Assembly: GCA_002914845.1 (NCBI GenBank)
Contig: JXTC01000533.1
Span: 102,673 to 166,672, forward strand
Length of the DNA stretch: 64,000 nt
Direction of reading: 5' to 3'
From: Trema orientale
Lineage: Eukaryota > Streptophyta > Magnoliopsida > Rosales > Cannabaceae
A program made the translations under genes and the position numbers. Positions 33,609-46,152 of the stretch are shown in pieces. The notes beneath the pieces are model-generated. The model was not told where the DNA came from, did not search any database, and saw nothing but the letters and a program-made list of their open reading frames with translations. How positions within the stretch are numbered: position 1 is the first letter of the stretch; every line of letters starts with the position of its first letter.

Positions 33609-36600
33609 TCAGTTAACTTGAGGTCTAGCTGCTTGAAGCATTTCCACTATAAGGGTCTTCACATCCCTGAAAATATACAAGGAAAGCTAAGGTGAAAAAA
33701 ATAAAACAAAAAATAAAAAATAAAAATTACGCAAACAAACATAACACTAAAAACCTCTGTAATCAATTATCTCATATTGCTAAAGAATATCCATAAAATG
33801 GCTGAAACAGATAGTTGCAATCAAAAGGAAGTCAAAGTCACTTTTTTGGGTGTGGGGAGAGGAGGCTGGACCACCAAGATCAGATTTAATTCTTATGAAC
33901 GAAGCAATTCAGCAATGCGTTAAGTCAAAGGGATTGTAATTTTTCCAACTGGAAGAGGAACTGAATTTCAGGTATCTTGGATGCAAATAATGTCTATCTG
34001 AACTTCAGATAACTGTGAGATTCAGAATCTATTTTATGTGTAATTTAAGGACTATGATTGAGCCAAATAATAAATAATTTGAATCATTGTCTGCACTGAC
34101 TATGGCCACATATTAACTCAACAAGTCAAAAGAACAAGCAAATCCTCAGTGACATCTTAGCTAGATTGAAATTGCATCATAAATCATCTAACTGTGAAAG
34201 TTTAAATAAAACTCTTGATGCACAATCGGATATAACATGAGTGAAAATTGCACATGCACGGAACAAGTTAACCTAGAGAGGATGTAATCATTGATATAGA
34301 AGGCTCACTTCCGATCCTCTGCACGTCTGGGGAAAGGTATTCGAAGCTTGAACGTATTCCCTTGATAACCCGCCTAAAATAAGGACAAAAAGGGTTATAA
34401 CTTCACATCAACATGAAAGAGAGAATTATACACCTGAATTTTTGTTTTTTTTTTTCCCCCAAAAAAATCCTCATAAACTGAATAAGACCCTTGCAAAATT
34501 TCATTCACTGAAAATCAATAGCACTTTACATATAAAGCCACTAAGAAAAGATGAGAAAACATAAGGATGTAGGTTGTTTAATGATAAACACGTGCCTATC
34601 AAGTTTCAACAGAACACAAATGATACACTGGAAAGTTTGGAAAATGAAATCAGGAACTAATGACTAAATCTCAGAAATACCTTAACATTGAAACCAAGGC
34701 TATCCAGGTCCAGCATGTAAGCAAAGTCAACCTGTGATACATCAAAATTCAGCTTTCATATATGTCTAATTTATTTAGTCTTTTATTTCATTTCCTTACT
34801 TTTTCAACATCAACAGATCTAGGCAACAATGACATTACACATTATAGTCATAAAAGTCATGCTCACACCACACATCTAACAAATTGACAAATTTAGCATA
34901 GTTTGAGTCCAACAAAGAATAAAGAGCCCACACACTTTCATAGCTTAAATATAGAAACAAGAGAATACGGAATTGAAACTCAATTTAAAAACGGTATGTA
35001 CAGATCTCGATTACCGGAATTGATGTTGAATGTTGCACGATGACTTTTGTATCATCAGCGTGATCCTTGTTCATGTGAGTCTAGCAAAAAAATTATTTGT
35101 AATTAAAATCACGAAAAAACTAATCACTGGAATCAGGATATACATAGAACAATTTGTTAGGCAGTAAGTAATACCGCAACAGGCTTAGAAAACTGAGCTA
35201 TTGGATCAACTTTTGCAGCTTTATACTCCTCATTGCTGAACTCTGAGGTTAAAATTAAGACATATTAAGAAAAAAGAGAAAAACAACATAATAAAAGAAC
35301 TCATAGTTAGGTGCAAAAAACGTAAAAATCATGCAACAATCCAGTGGAAAGGACTTTGGTACAGGCCTTTCTTATGTAACTTGTGACGTATAGAAGATAA
35401 AAAGATGAACTTTAGACGACGAAGACACCAAGCCTACATACTTTATGAAAAGAGAACGAGGAAAGGTAACATAAATCCGTATGATGTACAAACCTCCTGA
35501 TCCTAACAAAGCTGTTGCAACCCCGGATACATATCTTACAACTTTTGGTTCAATGCGCAAGAATTGGAAGTCACCAAAGTCAACCTTCAGATGCAAGTGG
35601 CAATTAAATGGTTTGATCATACAAGTCGGCACAATATATTGAGCCACAAAATGTTTATCATGCTTGAGAAGAAGGGAGCATAAATTACCCAAAATGCATT
35701 GGGATGCCTAGCCAAATATGCACTGCGAACTGCCGCTTTATCAATTTCAGAGACCTGTAATTGTTGAGAATAGTCCTAGTCTTATAATCCACATACTTGA
35801 GACCATAAAGACATATATATATATATATANAGAGGGAGGGAGGGAGGGAGGGAGGGAGGGAGAGGGAGAGAGCATAAGAGCATAAATATCAGACATATTA
35901 CTTACAGGAATAGCATCACCATGGAGAGTTATCACTAACTCAGTCCTATCCTCAGGATCTCTAGCCACAAGCAAGGAGCACTTAGCATTGGCTGCTAAAT
36001 CCTATTAAAAAATAACGACTTTGAAAGGACTCGATAAATTAAACTGAATAAAGTAAAAGGGCTACAAGTCTTAGATCAACTGATCATCCTAATCACCGGT
36101 ATAATACATATATGAATCAAACGTCACGCTGATGCAGAGTTGTTCTTACAAATAATTTTGTACCCCAATTAGATCGGCTATTCTGAAACACTGATTCTAA
36201 AGCAACTACTTAAACATAAGGGAGCAATTATTGCATTCCTCTATCTCGTCAATATGTCTAAGTCAAAGTTTGGCAACAAAATTAATATGAAATTGTCAAT
36301 TATAAATGCATTAATGTAGTGAGAGAAATCCCATATAAGATAAAATGTTAAAAAGTGATCTGAGACTATCCAATCAATTAGATTTATTTATCTACGTCAT
36401 TTGGATAGAGAGTAAGTACCTGATCCTAAACTCTTCTATTCTACTAAGCCTTCTAAATTTCTTAGTTAAAACAGGATTGGCCATTTAAAATTGTAGGGAA
36501 AGATGCTTTGAAATTGCCTATAGATCAAATCATAAAGGGGAATCATAATATATTAAAGTGCGAAAGGAAACCTTTGAATGAAATGCCAAGCTGCTAACTG

Positions 36601-38064
36601 CTAATATCAGAGACCCATCTGCGTCAATTGCAAAGTCAACCATTGACCCTGAGGGATAACCATCATGTTTCTGCACATCAAATCCAATTCCAAACTTAGG
36701 TAATTCCATACAGTTCAACACATTTTTCACAAGAAGACGCGCCATTTATTTTCACAATTAAACTACCAGTTGGGCAAGCTCAATTAGTCTAGGACTCATG
36801 GGGTGTGTGTGAGTGTGTAGGAGGTCATAGGTTCGAGTCCTAAGGGATACAAATAAGTTTCTAAAGGGAAAAAAAAAACAATTAAATTGATAAAATCCAT
36901 AGAATATGCAAAAGTACTTAAAAACTCAACGTTTCCCATATTCATAAAAACCCAAAACACTCTAGAAATGTCTACGATCGAGCAAATAGCTCTACGAATT
37001 AATGGATCCGATCAAATTGGAAAATGAAAGGATTTGTACAAAGTCGTTAGCTATGCATATGTTAGACTAGACACCTGTAACTCGATTGGTAAAATAGGGA
37101 TCTCTCCCCAAAAAAAAAAAGAGCATATATATCATTTTTCATAAGAAAAATTATGTTTCGAATGAACAAGATATTGTTGAAGAGATCTAATTGCCATAAC
37201 ATAAATTCTTCCATGCGAGTTTACATCAGCCAGTGAATTTGAGGTTTGAGGAAATCTACATGGATAAAACCAATAATATTCATCGATTTTGTTTTAACGA
37301 AAATTACTCAAACATGAATTCCATTTTCATGGAAAAAGAATAACTAGTTTTTGCTTTTGCGTGTTAGATTATCCCAAAACAGTCTTAACAGAGAAAAACC
37401 AAACGCGGGAATCGGGCGAACCTGGGAAACTGAGGAGAGGACTCCGCGCACACTGCGGTCAAGTACTGTGCGAATCTCCTCAACTGGAGGCAACCGAGCT
37501 GCCTTTTCCTGTAACAATAGGTAAGTAAGCAATCCAAGACCCATATTCCATTCATTAAAAATTTTATAATATGAAAATTGTCTGAAGATATTAGATAAAT
37601 ACATACCTGATGAGACTGAATCAACTGAAACACATCTGAATCATCACCTGAAACAGTCTGATTACAACAACCAACCAACCAACCAACCAATTTTCACCAT
37701 TAATTAATTAATTAATTATTCATTCGTTCAATATGCATAATTTTCATATATGTTTATGCATAAAATAATCTTTGTAATTCAAATAGGTATTTGATTCAGT
37801 TTCTCAAAAAAATAAAAAATAAAAGGAGGATGAAGATGAGTTTGTAACCTGAGCTGCGGACTGAGGAGAAGCAGCCATGGAGAGTCGAGGAGCAGTGGGT
37901 GTGGGAGAGAAGAGGGCGGAGGAGGAATTATGAAGATTGGGAAGGTGAATTTGGTAATTTAACGCGGTTGCGCGTGGGAATTTGGTAACAACAGTGCCAT
38001 TTACGGGAATGGGAATGCGTGAGATTGGGGAGAAGGTCGTCCATTGTCTTACCAACGTCCTCAT
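33609..38064 (-). CDS. HOZ: plastid-targeted FMN-binding split-barrel / DUF2470 protein (HugZ-like, HOZ type), 12 exons
   Basis: Exons on the minus strand: 38064-37849, 37657-37607, 37508-37422, 36670-36572, 36001-35906, 35754-35689, 35584-35494, 35242-35175, 35080-35015, 34731-34681, 34373-34309, 33666-33609. All introns are GT/AG and the join gives 337 residues with no internal stop. Residues 1-70 are Ser/Thr/Arg-rich and acid-poor, a likely chloroplast transit peptide; a second in-frame Met at 63 begins MAASPQ. The split-barrel domain (about 95-245) carries YPSGSMVDFAIDADGS, KCSLLVARDPEDR and FWVDFGDFQFLRIEPKVVRY. The DUF2470/HugZ C-terminal domain (about 259-335) starts THMNKDHADD. Relatives are Arabidopsis At3g03890 and bacterial HugZ heme-degrading enzymes; a heme-related role in plastids is inferred from family, not shown here. 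Naming is from memory of that family. Confidence 0.9.
36765..36880 (+). repeat. SINE remnant in intron 3 of the HOZ-like gene
   Basis: A canonical Pol III B box ggttcgagtcc (36830-36840) is preceded by an aattagtctaggactcatgg A-box-like region and followed by an A run (about 36869-36878). It is antisense to the host gene. A second weak tRNA-like phrase (taactcgattggtaaaa) with its own A run lies at about 37077-37120. Confidence 0.55.
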
Positions 38065-38239
38065 CCTACTCTCTCTATACTCTTGCTCGCTAACAACTAC
38101 TCACAAGTCGCAACTCATTCACAACTGCTTTACATTTCATTTTGATATTAAATGTTGTGCTACGTATGGACCCACCATATTTCTTTCCTCTCTCAACAAT
38201 TTCCTTTTTTTTTTTTTTATCTATCTTTGAAAAACCAAT

Positions 38240-38911
38240 TATGCACTAAAGCCCTTGAATTTTCTAGACAATAACCATTTGGTCTCTAAATTAAATAAAT
38301 ATTCAAAAATCTCCTCAAAATGGCTTATCTTTTATATTTAAGAACATTAAAAGTTAGACGGAAGAAAAAGTACATGACCTCAATTTTCCTTTTGCAACGA
38401 TCATCACATGCCACACACTTATTTTTTCCTCCTCTTCCATTCACAAATTAACAGATGTTAATAATTATAGACAAAAAATACGTTAATTGTTATAATTATT
38501 TAATTGGTAAAGATTTTGAACATTTATTTAATAGGTTATTATTTAAAAAAAAAAAACTCTGAGTTTTTTAATTTTAGCAAAAAAAACTCTAGGTTTTCGA
38601 TTATATAAAAAAAAAAATATTACCTTTGTTTAATTTTGGCAAAACAAAAAAATCTTCAGTTTTTAGTTATATCAAATAAAACTTTTAGATTATAAAATTG
38701 AATCAAATTAGCCTGCCAAATAAGTCAAATGACTCATTTTTCTTTACTGTACACTGTCATGCGCGACTATGTAAAGCTATTTACATTGACAAGTATCCCA
38801 ATTGGAGGAAAACTATGTCATTCTATATCGTAAACGTTGACTTTTTCAATTAAAATAAATTTTAAAAAATAGTTTATGAGTATAGAACACTGAAAAAATA
38901 AAGTCGTTTCC
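38240..38911. other. HOZ-like gene upstream region, AT-rich
   Basis: No TATA box is obvious near the start codon at 38064. A T run at about 38208-38218 and A-rich stretches follow. No gene was seen before the LINE tail at 38912. Confidence 0.35.
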
Positions 38912-41900
38912 TTTTTTTTTTTTTTTTTTTGAACCTGGACAAAATGAGGGAAACTGAAATAAAAAATAAAGAAGAAGAAATGACACCTAGACAGAGGGGG
39001 ATATGAACTTGACCTCTCAAGGACTAAAATCAGGAATAGAAAACAAAAAAGAGCAAAAAAATTAGGAAAACCTATAAATAGGTTTCGTAATACAATCATC
39101 ATAAATAAAAGAAGAAACAAAAGAAGGAGCAGTCCACCACCAGGTATAATAGATTATGGAAGGTACTTGAGAAGCCAAAGAATCAGCAATGCGATTACTC
39201 TCACGATAAATATGGGTCACGATAAAATCCATATAAACAATGTACCTCAAGGCCCTAGACTAAGCCGATCTCGATCGAAATGGAACTTTTAAAGTACGAG
39301 ACAACAAGATAGAAACCACATAAATGGAATCACTCTCTAATTAGAGACGCTTCCAACTATACTTCCAAGCAAAATCAATCGCATGAATTATCGTTGCCAA
39401 CTCAGCCTCAAAAGCATAACCTACTCTCAAAGGAATAGAGAAACAACTACGAACAAACCCAAGATGGGTCCTAAATACCCCTGAGTACCCAAAAAGACCT
39501 GGAGCGCTAAAAGTAGAACCATCAATGTTGACCTTAATCCAGGAATGAGGAAGAGGCCTTCAGACAACTTCAATAATGTTAGGCACCTTCTGGGGCCTAT
39601 CTTTAACACGAAGTTCCCTCAAAATCATAAGCTTTGTCATAGAATTAAACATAGTACCTAAAAACAAAGACTCGGCCTCTTTACTAAAATGTCATAAGAA
39701 CACCGATGTAGAAGTAATAGAAGGCTTCTTATCCTCCAAAAGAGCCAAATTCCGGAAATGCCAAATAATCCAAAAAATAGAAGTCAGACCAACTTTTCAG
39801 AAAGAACAAAGTCGTGGAATCAAAGAACAATACTGAACTTTATCCCAAAGATCCACCACAGTACCCTCCAGAAAAATAGGAGTACAGAAGATGGATGACA
39901 AAGCTGACTAAAGTTGTTGGGCAAAGGGATAATAGAGGAATAAATATGACAAATCCTCTATGGAAGAGTGATAAAAGCAACAACAAGACCGAAAATTAAA
40001 ACCTTGTCTCATCAATATAGCTGCAGTAGAAATCCGATCATGAAGAGTTCTCCAAAGTAAAACCGACCTCGAAGGAGGAATAAAAGAAGACCAAATCTGA
40101 TTTCCCCAAGAGCAAACATCTGTAAAGCCAGAAATGGAGATATATGCATAAGAACAGGTAACCATACCATTAAGAAAACCCATTTAAAACAAGGTATCCA
40201 GACCATTTAAACACAAAACTAACTCAATTGTAACTGCAATGACTAGAAAATAATCCTTAAAAGCTGAAGGGAGAGACCAACCAGAGTCCATCAGAAGATA
40301 ACCAACTAAACTTCCCAAAGGAGGATCGAGAACCATGAAAGAAGAAATTAAGTCAATCAATAGGGAACCTAGCCAATTATCAGTCCAGAACTTGACCTTG
40401 GAATGCTTACCAACCAACTAACGAGACTCTTTGCGCAAATCCTTATACATAGGATGAAGTCCAGTCCAAATAGAAGATTTAATCTGATACTGAAAATCGC
40501 CATTACCTCTAAAGAAGCGTGTACAGAGATAGATGAATAAATCAGAATCAACAGTCAACATTCTCTAAGTAAACTTTTTAAGTAGGGCTTTGTTAAGCAG
40601 AGACAAATCACGAAGTCCTAAACTGCTCTCCTCCTTAGGACGATAATATTTCTTCCAAGAAACTTGAACAGACTTCTTTTATAGCGTAGAACCTGACCAA
40701 ATAAAATTGCAGATTGCCTTCGTCATTTTTTGTAACAAAGAACTTGGCCATTTGTAAATCTGAAATGAATTAAGAAGAATTCATAAATCATTGAACTAAC
40801 CAAAGCTACTCTGCCAGCCAAAGAAAGAGATAAACCCATCCAACAATGAAATCTAGCTAACAAACTGTCCATCCAATGAATCAACCAGCTTTGTTTAGGA
40901 ACACCCACAAATAAAGGTCTCTCCAAGTATTGCAATGACTCTCCACCTCGCTTCATACTACAAATAGAGAGCAAATTCCTAATTATGGCAGAGGAAATAC
41001 CCTTACCAAAGTAGATATTTAACTTTTTCCAGTTAACCAGTTGTCCCAAAAGATACCCATACAACTCAAAAGCCGAGTGAATTACTCCCATATTCTTAGG
41101 GAAAGCTCTACAGAAAATAAGCACATCATCTGCATATAAAAAATGAGTCAAAGCATTCTTACCACAAAGTGACGAGATAGAATCAATAGCTCTTGAACTG
41201 AATAAATGGGCCAAGTAACAACTCAAAAAGTCCTCAGCCAAGCAAAAAAGTAAAGGAGAAAGAGGATCACCTTGCCTGACTCCTCGAGAGCAAGGAAAAA
41301 AGCCATGAAGAGTCCTATCAAGAAGCACAAAAATGCGAGCCGAACTAAAAATAGCTAAAACCCAATCGGTGAAGGTAGTTGAAAAGCCAAATGACCGAAG
41401 AACCTCCAAAATAAAAGACCAACCAATAAAGTTAAAAGCCTTGCAAATATCAATCTTTAAAGTAATGTGACCATCGAAAACTGAGTTACCCAAAGAGTTG
41501 TAACATTCCGAGGCTCCCATTATACAATCGTTCATTTGTCTACCTTCGACAAAACCAAACTTATTCGAAGAGATAATTCGAGAATCAATATGTCCTAATC
41601 TGGTAGCAATGATTTTAGTAATAACTTTGAAAAGGAAATTCCCCAAAGCTATAGGCTGAAACTGCTCCATTTTATTTGCTTCATTGACCTTTGGAATAAG
41701 AACCATGAAATTTGAGTTAACGCCAGGAAACATCTTACTGGTGTGAAAGAACTTCTGGACTGCTGAAACAAAATTATTGCCTACAATAGTCCAATAAAAG
41801 TGAAAATATTTTCCAGTATATCCATCCGATCCTGGCGCACTAGAAAGATCCATAAAAAAAACTATATTTCGAACTTCTTGCTCAAGCAAAAGGCACAGCA

Positions 41901-42476
41901 AAGCAGTATTATCTAGCAGGATAACCAAATAAGGAACACGTTCATGAATAATGGAAAAATCACCTGAGTAATAAGAAGACTTAGAGAACAAAGAAGCATA
42001 ATAATCAACAGTATGAGTAGTAATACGAACCGGGTCAATCACAACTTCATCATCAATCACCAAAGAAGATAAAGACTTATTGGCTTTACTCCTTTTAAGA
42101 GTCGCATCATAAAAGGAAGTATTATGATCCCCTTCTTCTAGCCATTTAATTCAACACTTGTCTCTCATGAAAGAATCTTTCAAAGTTAAGGTATTATCAA
42201 GGGCAGCCAAAGCATCTGCCTCTTCTCGAAAAACCTCAAAAAAGCCGTTAGCTTGCAACCTATTTACGAATCTCTATAACCATATCAGCAGCACTGTTAA
42301 CTTTTGAAGACAAATCTCCAAAAACCTCCTAATTCCAAGTGCGAAGAGAAGTCCTGAGAAGCTTGAGTTTCTTCAAGAGACGAGAAGTAGGACAACTAGA
42401 AACCGGAGAAGATCAACTACTAGAAACCAAGTCCAAAAATGTGGGGTCCTCGACCCAAACATTCAAGAAACGAAAG
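38912..42476 (-). mobile_element. L1-type LINE, 3' part (RT, zf-RVT, RNase H, poly(A) tail)
   Basis: This is the downstream part of a minus-strand non-LTR element whose upstream part lies at 48700-50960. It ends in 19 T on the plus strand (38912-38930), which is the poly(A) tail. The coding part is described separately. The 3' UTR has the pyrimidine-rich text typical of plant LINE ends. The upper boundary is the insertion site of the gypsy element at 42477. Confidence 0.88.
39062..42476 (-). pseudogene. LINE ORF2, C-terminal part: reverse transcriptase, zf-RVT and RNase H
   Basis: From the insertion point the minus strand reads RFLNVWVEDPTFLDLV and then, with a few stops, IKWLEEGDHNT. A 446-codon open frame (42063-40723) follows, carrying the reverse transcriptase with SSAPGSDGYTGKYF, MVLIPKV, RQGDPLSPLLF and the catalytic FLYADD. 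A zinc-binding zf-RVT region follows (CSWGNQIWSSFIPPSRSVLL, then HDRIST, about 40180-39910). An RNase H domain with VNIDGSTFSAPG and the tail YRESNRIADSLASQVPS ends at 39062. These activities prime and copy LINE RNA at a nicked target. Several stops (for example at 40722 and between 40184 and 39908) show the copy is inactive, yet the long RT frame suggests modest age. Confidence 0.9.
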
Positions 42477-44140
42477 TGTAACATCCCCCGATTCTACACA
42501 CTTATATAAGGATATTTGTATAAATATTTAGTGAAATCAGAAAATAACAACTCGACTTGGAACTGTTAAAATAGGAAAAAATTCAAAACTTTTTATATTT
42601 TCTGGAAGACAAAGGAAAAAACACCACTGATTATTATACATAATCTTATGTCTATGTATATATACACTCACTAAGTGGGCCACTCATAAAAATATACAAA
42701 ATATACATATATTCAAAATTGGTATAAAATTCTCTATCAGGAAACCACAACGTCAAAATGCTCATAACACAAGCCGTGGTCGAAAAGCTGACACTTTTCC
42801 TCAAAACTCATATATCAGAAATATCATCTGCAATGTAAGAATATACATGAGTATGGAACTCACTAAGTAAAGAGTACAAATACAACATGCATATACCAGA
42901 GAATGGATATTCGTATGATTGGGATCCCCGTGTATATTGCATTGCCTGACAAGATCAGGAATCACATACTGAACCACTCAGATAACTAGTAACTAATTAT
43001 AAGCCTTTATATGGAGGTCTCGAGTCCCAAACACATTTCGAATCCCTTTGTGTACTACAGATGTCCTCTCCATACTGCTATCAGAGTATTCTCGATGGAA
43101 CTAATATTGTTCCTAAAGGAACTTAATAATGTCCCCAAAGAAGCTAGAAGGAATCAGATAATTGGGCACTGGCCCGCCACACCCTATTCACCAATACTCG
43201 TCCGACAATATAAATACGCCACATGTTCATACCTCATGTATGTCAGAATAACAGATACAAATTTAAATATAATCCAAGGATTCCACAAGTTCACAGAAAT
43301 AAATAATTTCTTATATTGCAGGTGTAACGTTACTTACCTCAATCTTGGGCCTCTTTTTTCTTTTTTTTTTCCCCTCTGTGAAATACTCTTCACCCTTGGT
43401 ACAATTGATGTGTCCCTATTATTATATCAATATTAAATTATTTGAGATGTTACACATATAATACTACGCAAGTTATTATTTACATTTGGACTAATAATTA
43501 ATATACAAATTTTATACACCCTCATATATGTGTGTGTATATATATATTTATATCCCCAGGCATGATAAAACAATTCTATTAATACAAAGAAATAGAAATC
43601 ATGTTAAATCTGAAAGAAACATTCCACAATCATGAGACTAGTAGTTACAAGATAAGTAAAAAAAAAAAACAATATCAAATATGATCTCTAATGAAAAGAA
43701 TAAACTAAATGTATTCAATAATTAACTAACATTAACTCATGTTTATAAGTTCTATTTTAAATCTTGATGACTTTAAGGCATCAATTTCTTATTATAACTA
43801 TTAGTTAAGCACTTTCATGTACAAATAGGTAGACAACACTACTTAATTATTATTCAGATTAATTAATTACTACTTTCGGTATAAGGCTAAACAATACTTA
43901 CATAATCTAACTCAAACTAAAAGAAACAGAAATGCTACGAGGCCCAGCCTATCCTCTTATAATCTTATTAGTCAACTCTTCCTGATATAAATTAATAGAA
44001 ACACAAACATCACGCAAACATTCTCTTAACTAATAGTATACTTCAAAAGAAATTAATAACTAACAGTCGTGCACGTAGTCCCATGAACATTAATAACTTT
44101 AGTCTTAGGAGTTTGTACTGTAATTTTACATACAAGACTT
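42477..44140 (-). repeat. 3' LTR of the nested gypsy element, 5'-truncated
   Basis: Colinear with 46153 to about 47796 and ends ...gatgttaca. It contains runs of a short repeat of the type gttcccaaaggaac at about 43080-43160 (clearer in the other LTR at about 46780-46850). Its first 900 bp or so are missing where it joins RT codons at about 44141. Substitutions against the other LTR are common, so the insertion is not recent. Confidence 0.8.
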
Positions 44141-46000
44141 GATAGGATGTACAAATCCTTTGTCTAGCAATTCTTATAACTGAGTCTTTAACTCTTTTAA
44201 CTCTACTTGGGCCATCCTATAAGGTGTCTTAGAAATAGGTGCAGTTCTGGTATCAAATCAATAGCAAAATCAATCTCTCTTATAGGTGATAAACCTAGCA
44301 AGTCCTCTTGAAATACTTCCAGATAATCCTGAACAACTAGAACATCTTCTGGTCTTATCTTCTGCTCAACATATGTATCAAAAATACTAGCCAAATATCC
44401 TGTACCATTTTTTTCTAGCTGAAATCAAAGGAAATATGATTTTATACTGAGTACCTATAAATGTGAAATGATCAGCATTTGGAGGATGAGATGTCACCAT
44501 TTTTTTCTCACAGTCAGTCTTAGCATAATACTTTGACAGTCAATCCATACCCAAAATGATTTCATAGTCATCCATTTTAGGTATAATTAAGTCTGCAAAT
44601 AACTCTCTGTCATCCACTATAAGAGGACAAGCTCTAACAATTTTGTCTAAATACGTAACCTCTCCAGAGGGAAGTGTAGTACCAAATGGAGTACTCATTT
44701 GATCTACAGGATGACCTAATCTCCTCAAGAATGTTAATGATATATATGAGTATTTCAATCCTGAATCTATTAATGCATAAGCTATAATACAATGTGTGGA
44801 TCTTGAATCTATTAATGCATGAGCTATAATACTAAAAATTAATATCTCAATGTGATAACAGATGGGTCTGCCTCGGTCTCAAGTCTATTATCTGTCTCAG
44901 TCATGGCATATATCCTACTGCCAGGTTTCTTCTGATCATTTGTTGCTTCAGGACAATCCTTAATGAAATGGCCACTTTTACTGCATCTGAAGTATAACCT
45001 TGTGGCTTTACGATACTCTCTAATATGATTTTTATCATAGAGCTTGTACTGTTGTAAACCAGCAGTAGTGGTCCCTTGGTCAATCTTGGGACACTTACCT
45101 TGATCAGGTCGGGGCTGTTGAGCTAGAACTCTATTCTTTTTCATATCCTGAGGACGTTGAAACTGAGTTTATCCTCTTCCTACTTGAAAACTAGGTCTAA
45201 AATCTCTTTGTATCTCTCTAGCCTGTCTTTCTCTCTTTGATCTTTTCTTCATCCAGAACATCTTTCTCTACCTGCTCAGCATCTAGTGCCCTGTCTACAA
45301 TCTGAGCAAATAGTACACCTCGAATTCCACCAGATTTCAAATCTCTCACAATAGTCTTCTTTAGGCCTTGCATAAACTGGTCTACCTTTAACTCATTGGT
45401 GGCAACCATACGAGGTGCATATCACGATAACTCATTAAGCTTACAGATATACTCTGCAACAGACATCTCTTCCTGCTTCAGATTAGCAAACTCAACCCTC
45501 TTGCTGGCTTTCATGGCATCGATAAAGTATTTTCGATAGAATAATTCTCTAAACTGCTCCCAGGTCATAATAGTAATATCATGGATAGTGCTCATAGTAT
45601 CCCATCAGTACTTAGCATGATGTCTCAGTATGAAATTAACATAAGAAACCTTATCTGCATCAGGAACCTTGGCATAAGCCAACATACGCTCAATAGTCCT
45701 AATCCACTACTCTGCCTGGATCAGATCAACACCACTATCAAAGGTTGGAGGTTGGAGTTTTCTGAATCTCTCTCCAGCACTCCCATTAGTATCTTGTCTT
45801 TGCTGAGGTGGCAATGGTGAAGGGTTATGTTGATTTTCTTATCTCATATTTTGTATCAAAGTGGCTAACTGCTTTACCTGATTACAACTCTGTGAAGAAG
45901 ATGCACCCCCTGTCGATATTATCTTGACTCCGAGTAGTCACCATACTGATTTCCTAACACTAAGAATCCATAGCTCCAATTATAACCAATAATAATTATC
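44141..46000 (-). pseudogene. gypsy gag-protease-partial RT of the nested element
   Basis: On the minus strand, gag pieces include KVDQFMQGLKKTIVRDLKSG and FAQIVDRALDAEQVEKDVLD (45409-45218). A zinc knuckle YFRCSKSGHFIKDC (about 44990) has its first cysteine replaced by tyrosine. The aspartic-protease tail ends in MDDYEIILGMD (about 44540). The lead-in to reverse transcriptase reads REIDFAIDLIPEL (about 44270), then ELKTQL and ELLDKGFVHP, after which the sequence switches into LTR. Several stops and frameshifts are present, so it is non-functional. The spacing and motifs are those of a plant Ty3/gypsy element, probably of the chromovirus type. Confidence 0.85.
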
Positions 46001-46138
46001 ACTAAATTATGAATGCAATAATAAAAAAAATTATAAGAGATATCAAAATATATGTCAAAGACTTACAGAGGAGTGGCACTTTCTTTCCTTTCCCACGTGT
46101 GTGTATAAGCAGTCTTCAGAATTATTTTTAAAATATAA

Positions 46139-46150
46139 GCTCTGATACCA
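46139..46150 (-). other. primer binding site of the nested gypsy element
   Basis: The minus strand reads TGGTATCAGAGC, the complement of the 3' end of initiator tRNA-Met. It lies 2 nt after the CA end of the 5' LTR (46153), as required for minus-strand priming. Confidence 0.9.
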
Positions 46151-46152
46151 AC

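Noticed and set aside
37982-38230. 82-codon plus-strand frame opposite exon 1 of the HOZ-like gene
   Set aside because: Antisense shadow of a well-supported exon.
43011-43436. 141-codon plus-strand frame inside a gypsy LTR
   Set aside because: Lies wholly in the LTR, is broken in the other LTR copy, and has no family features.
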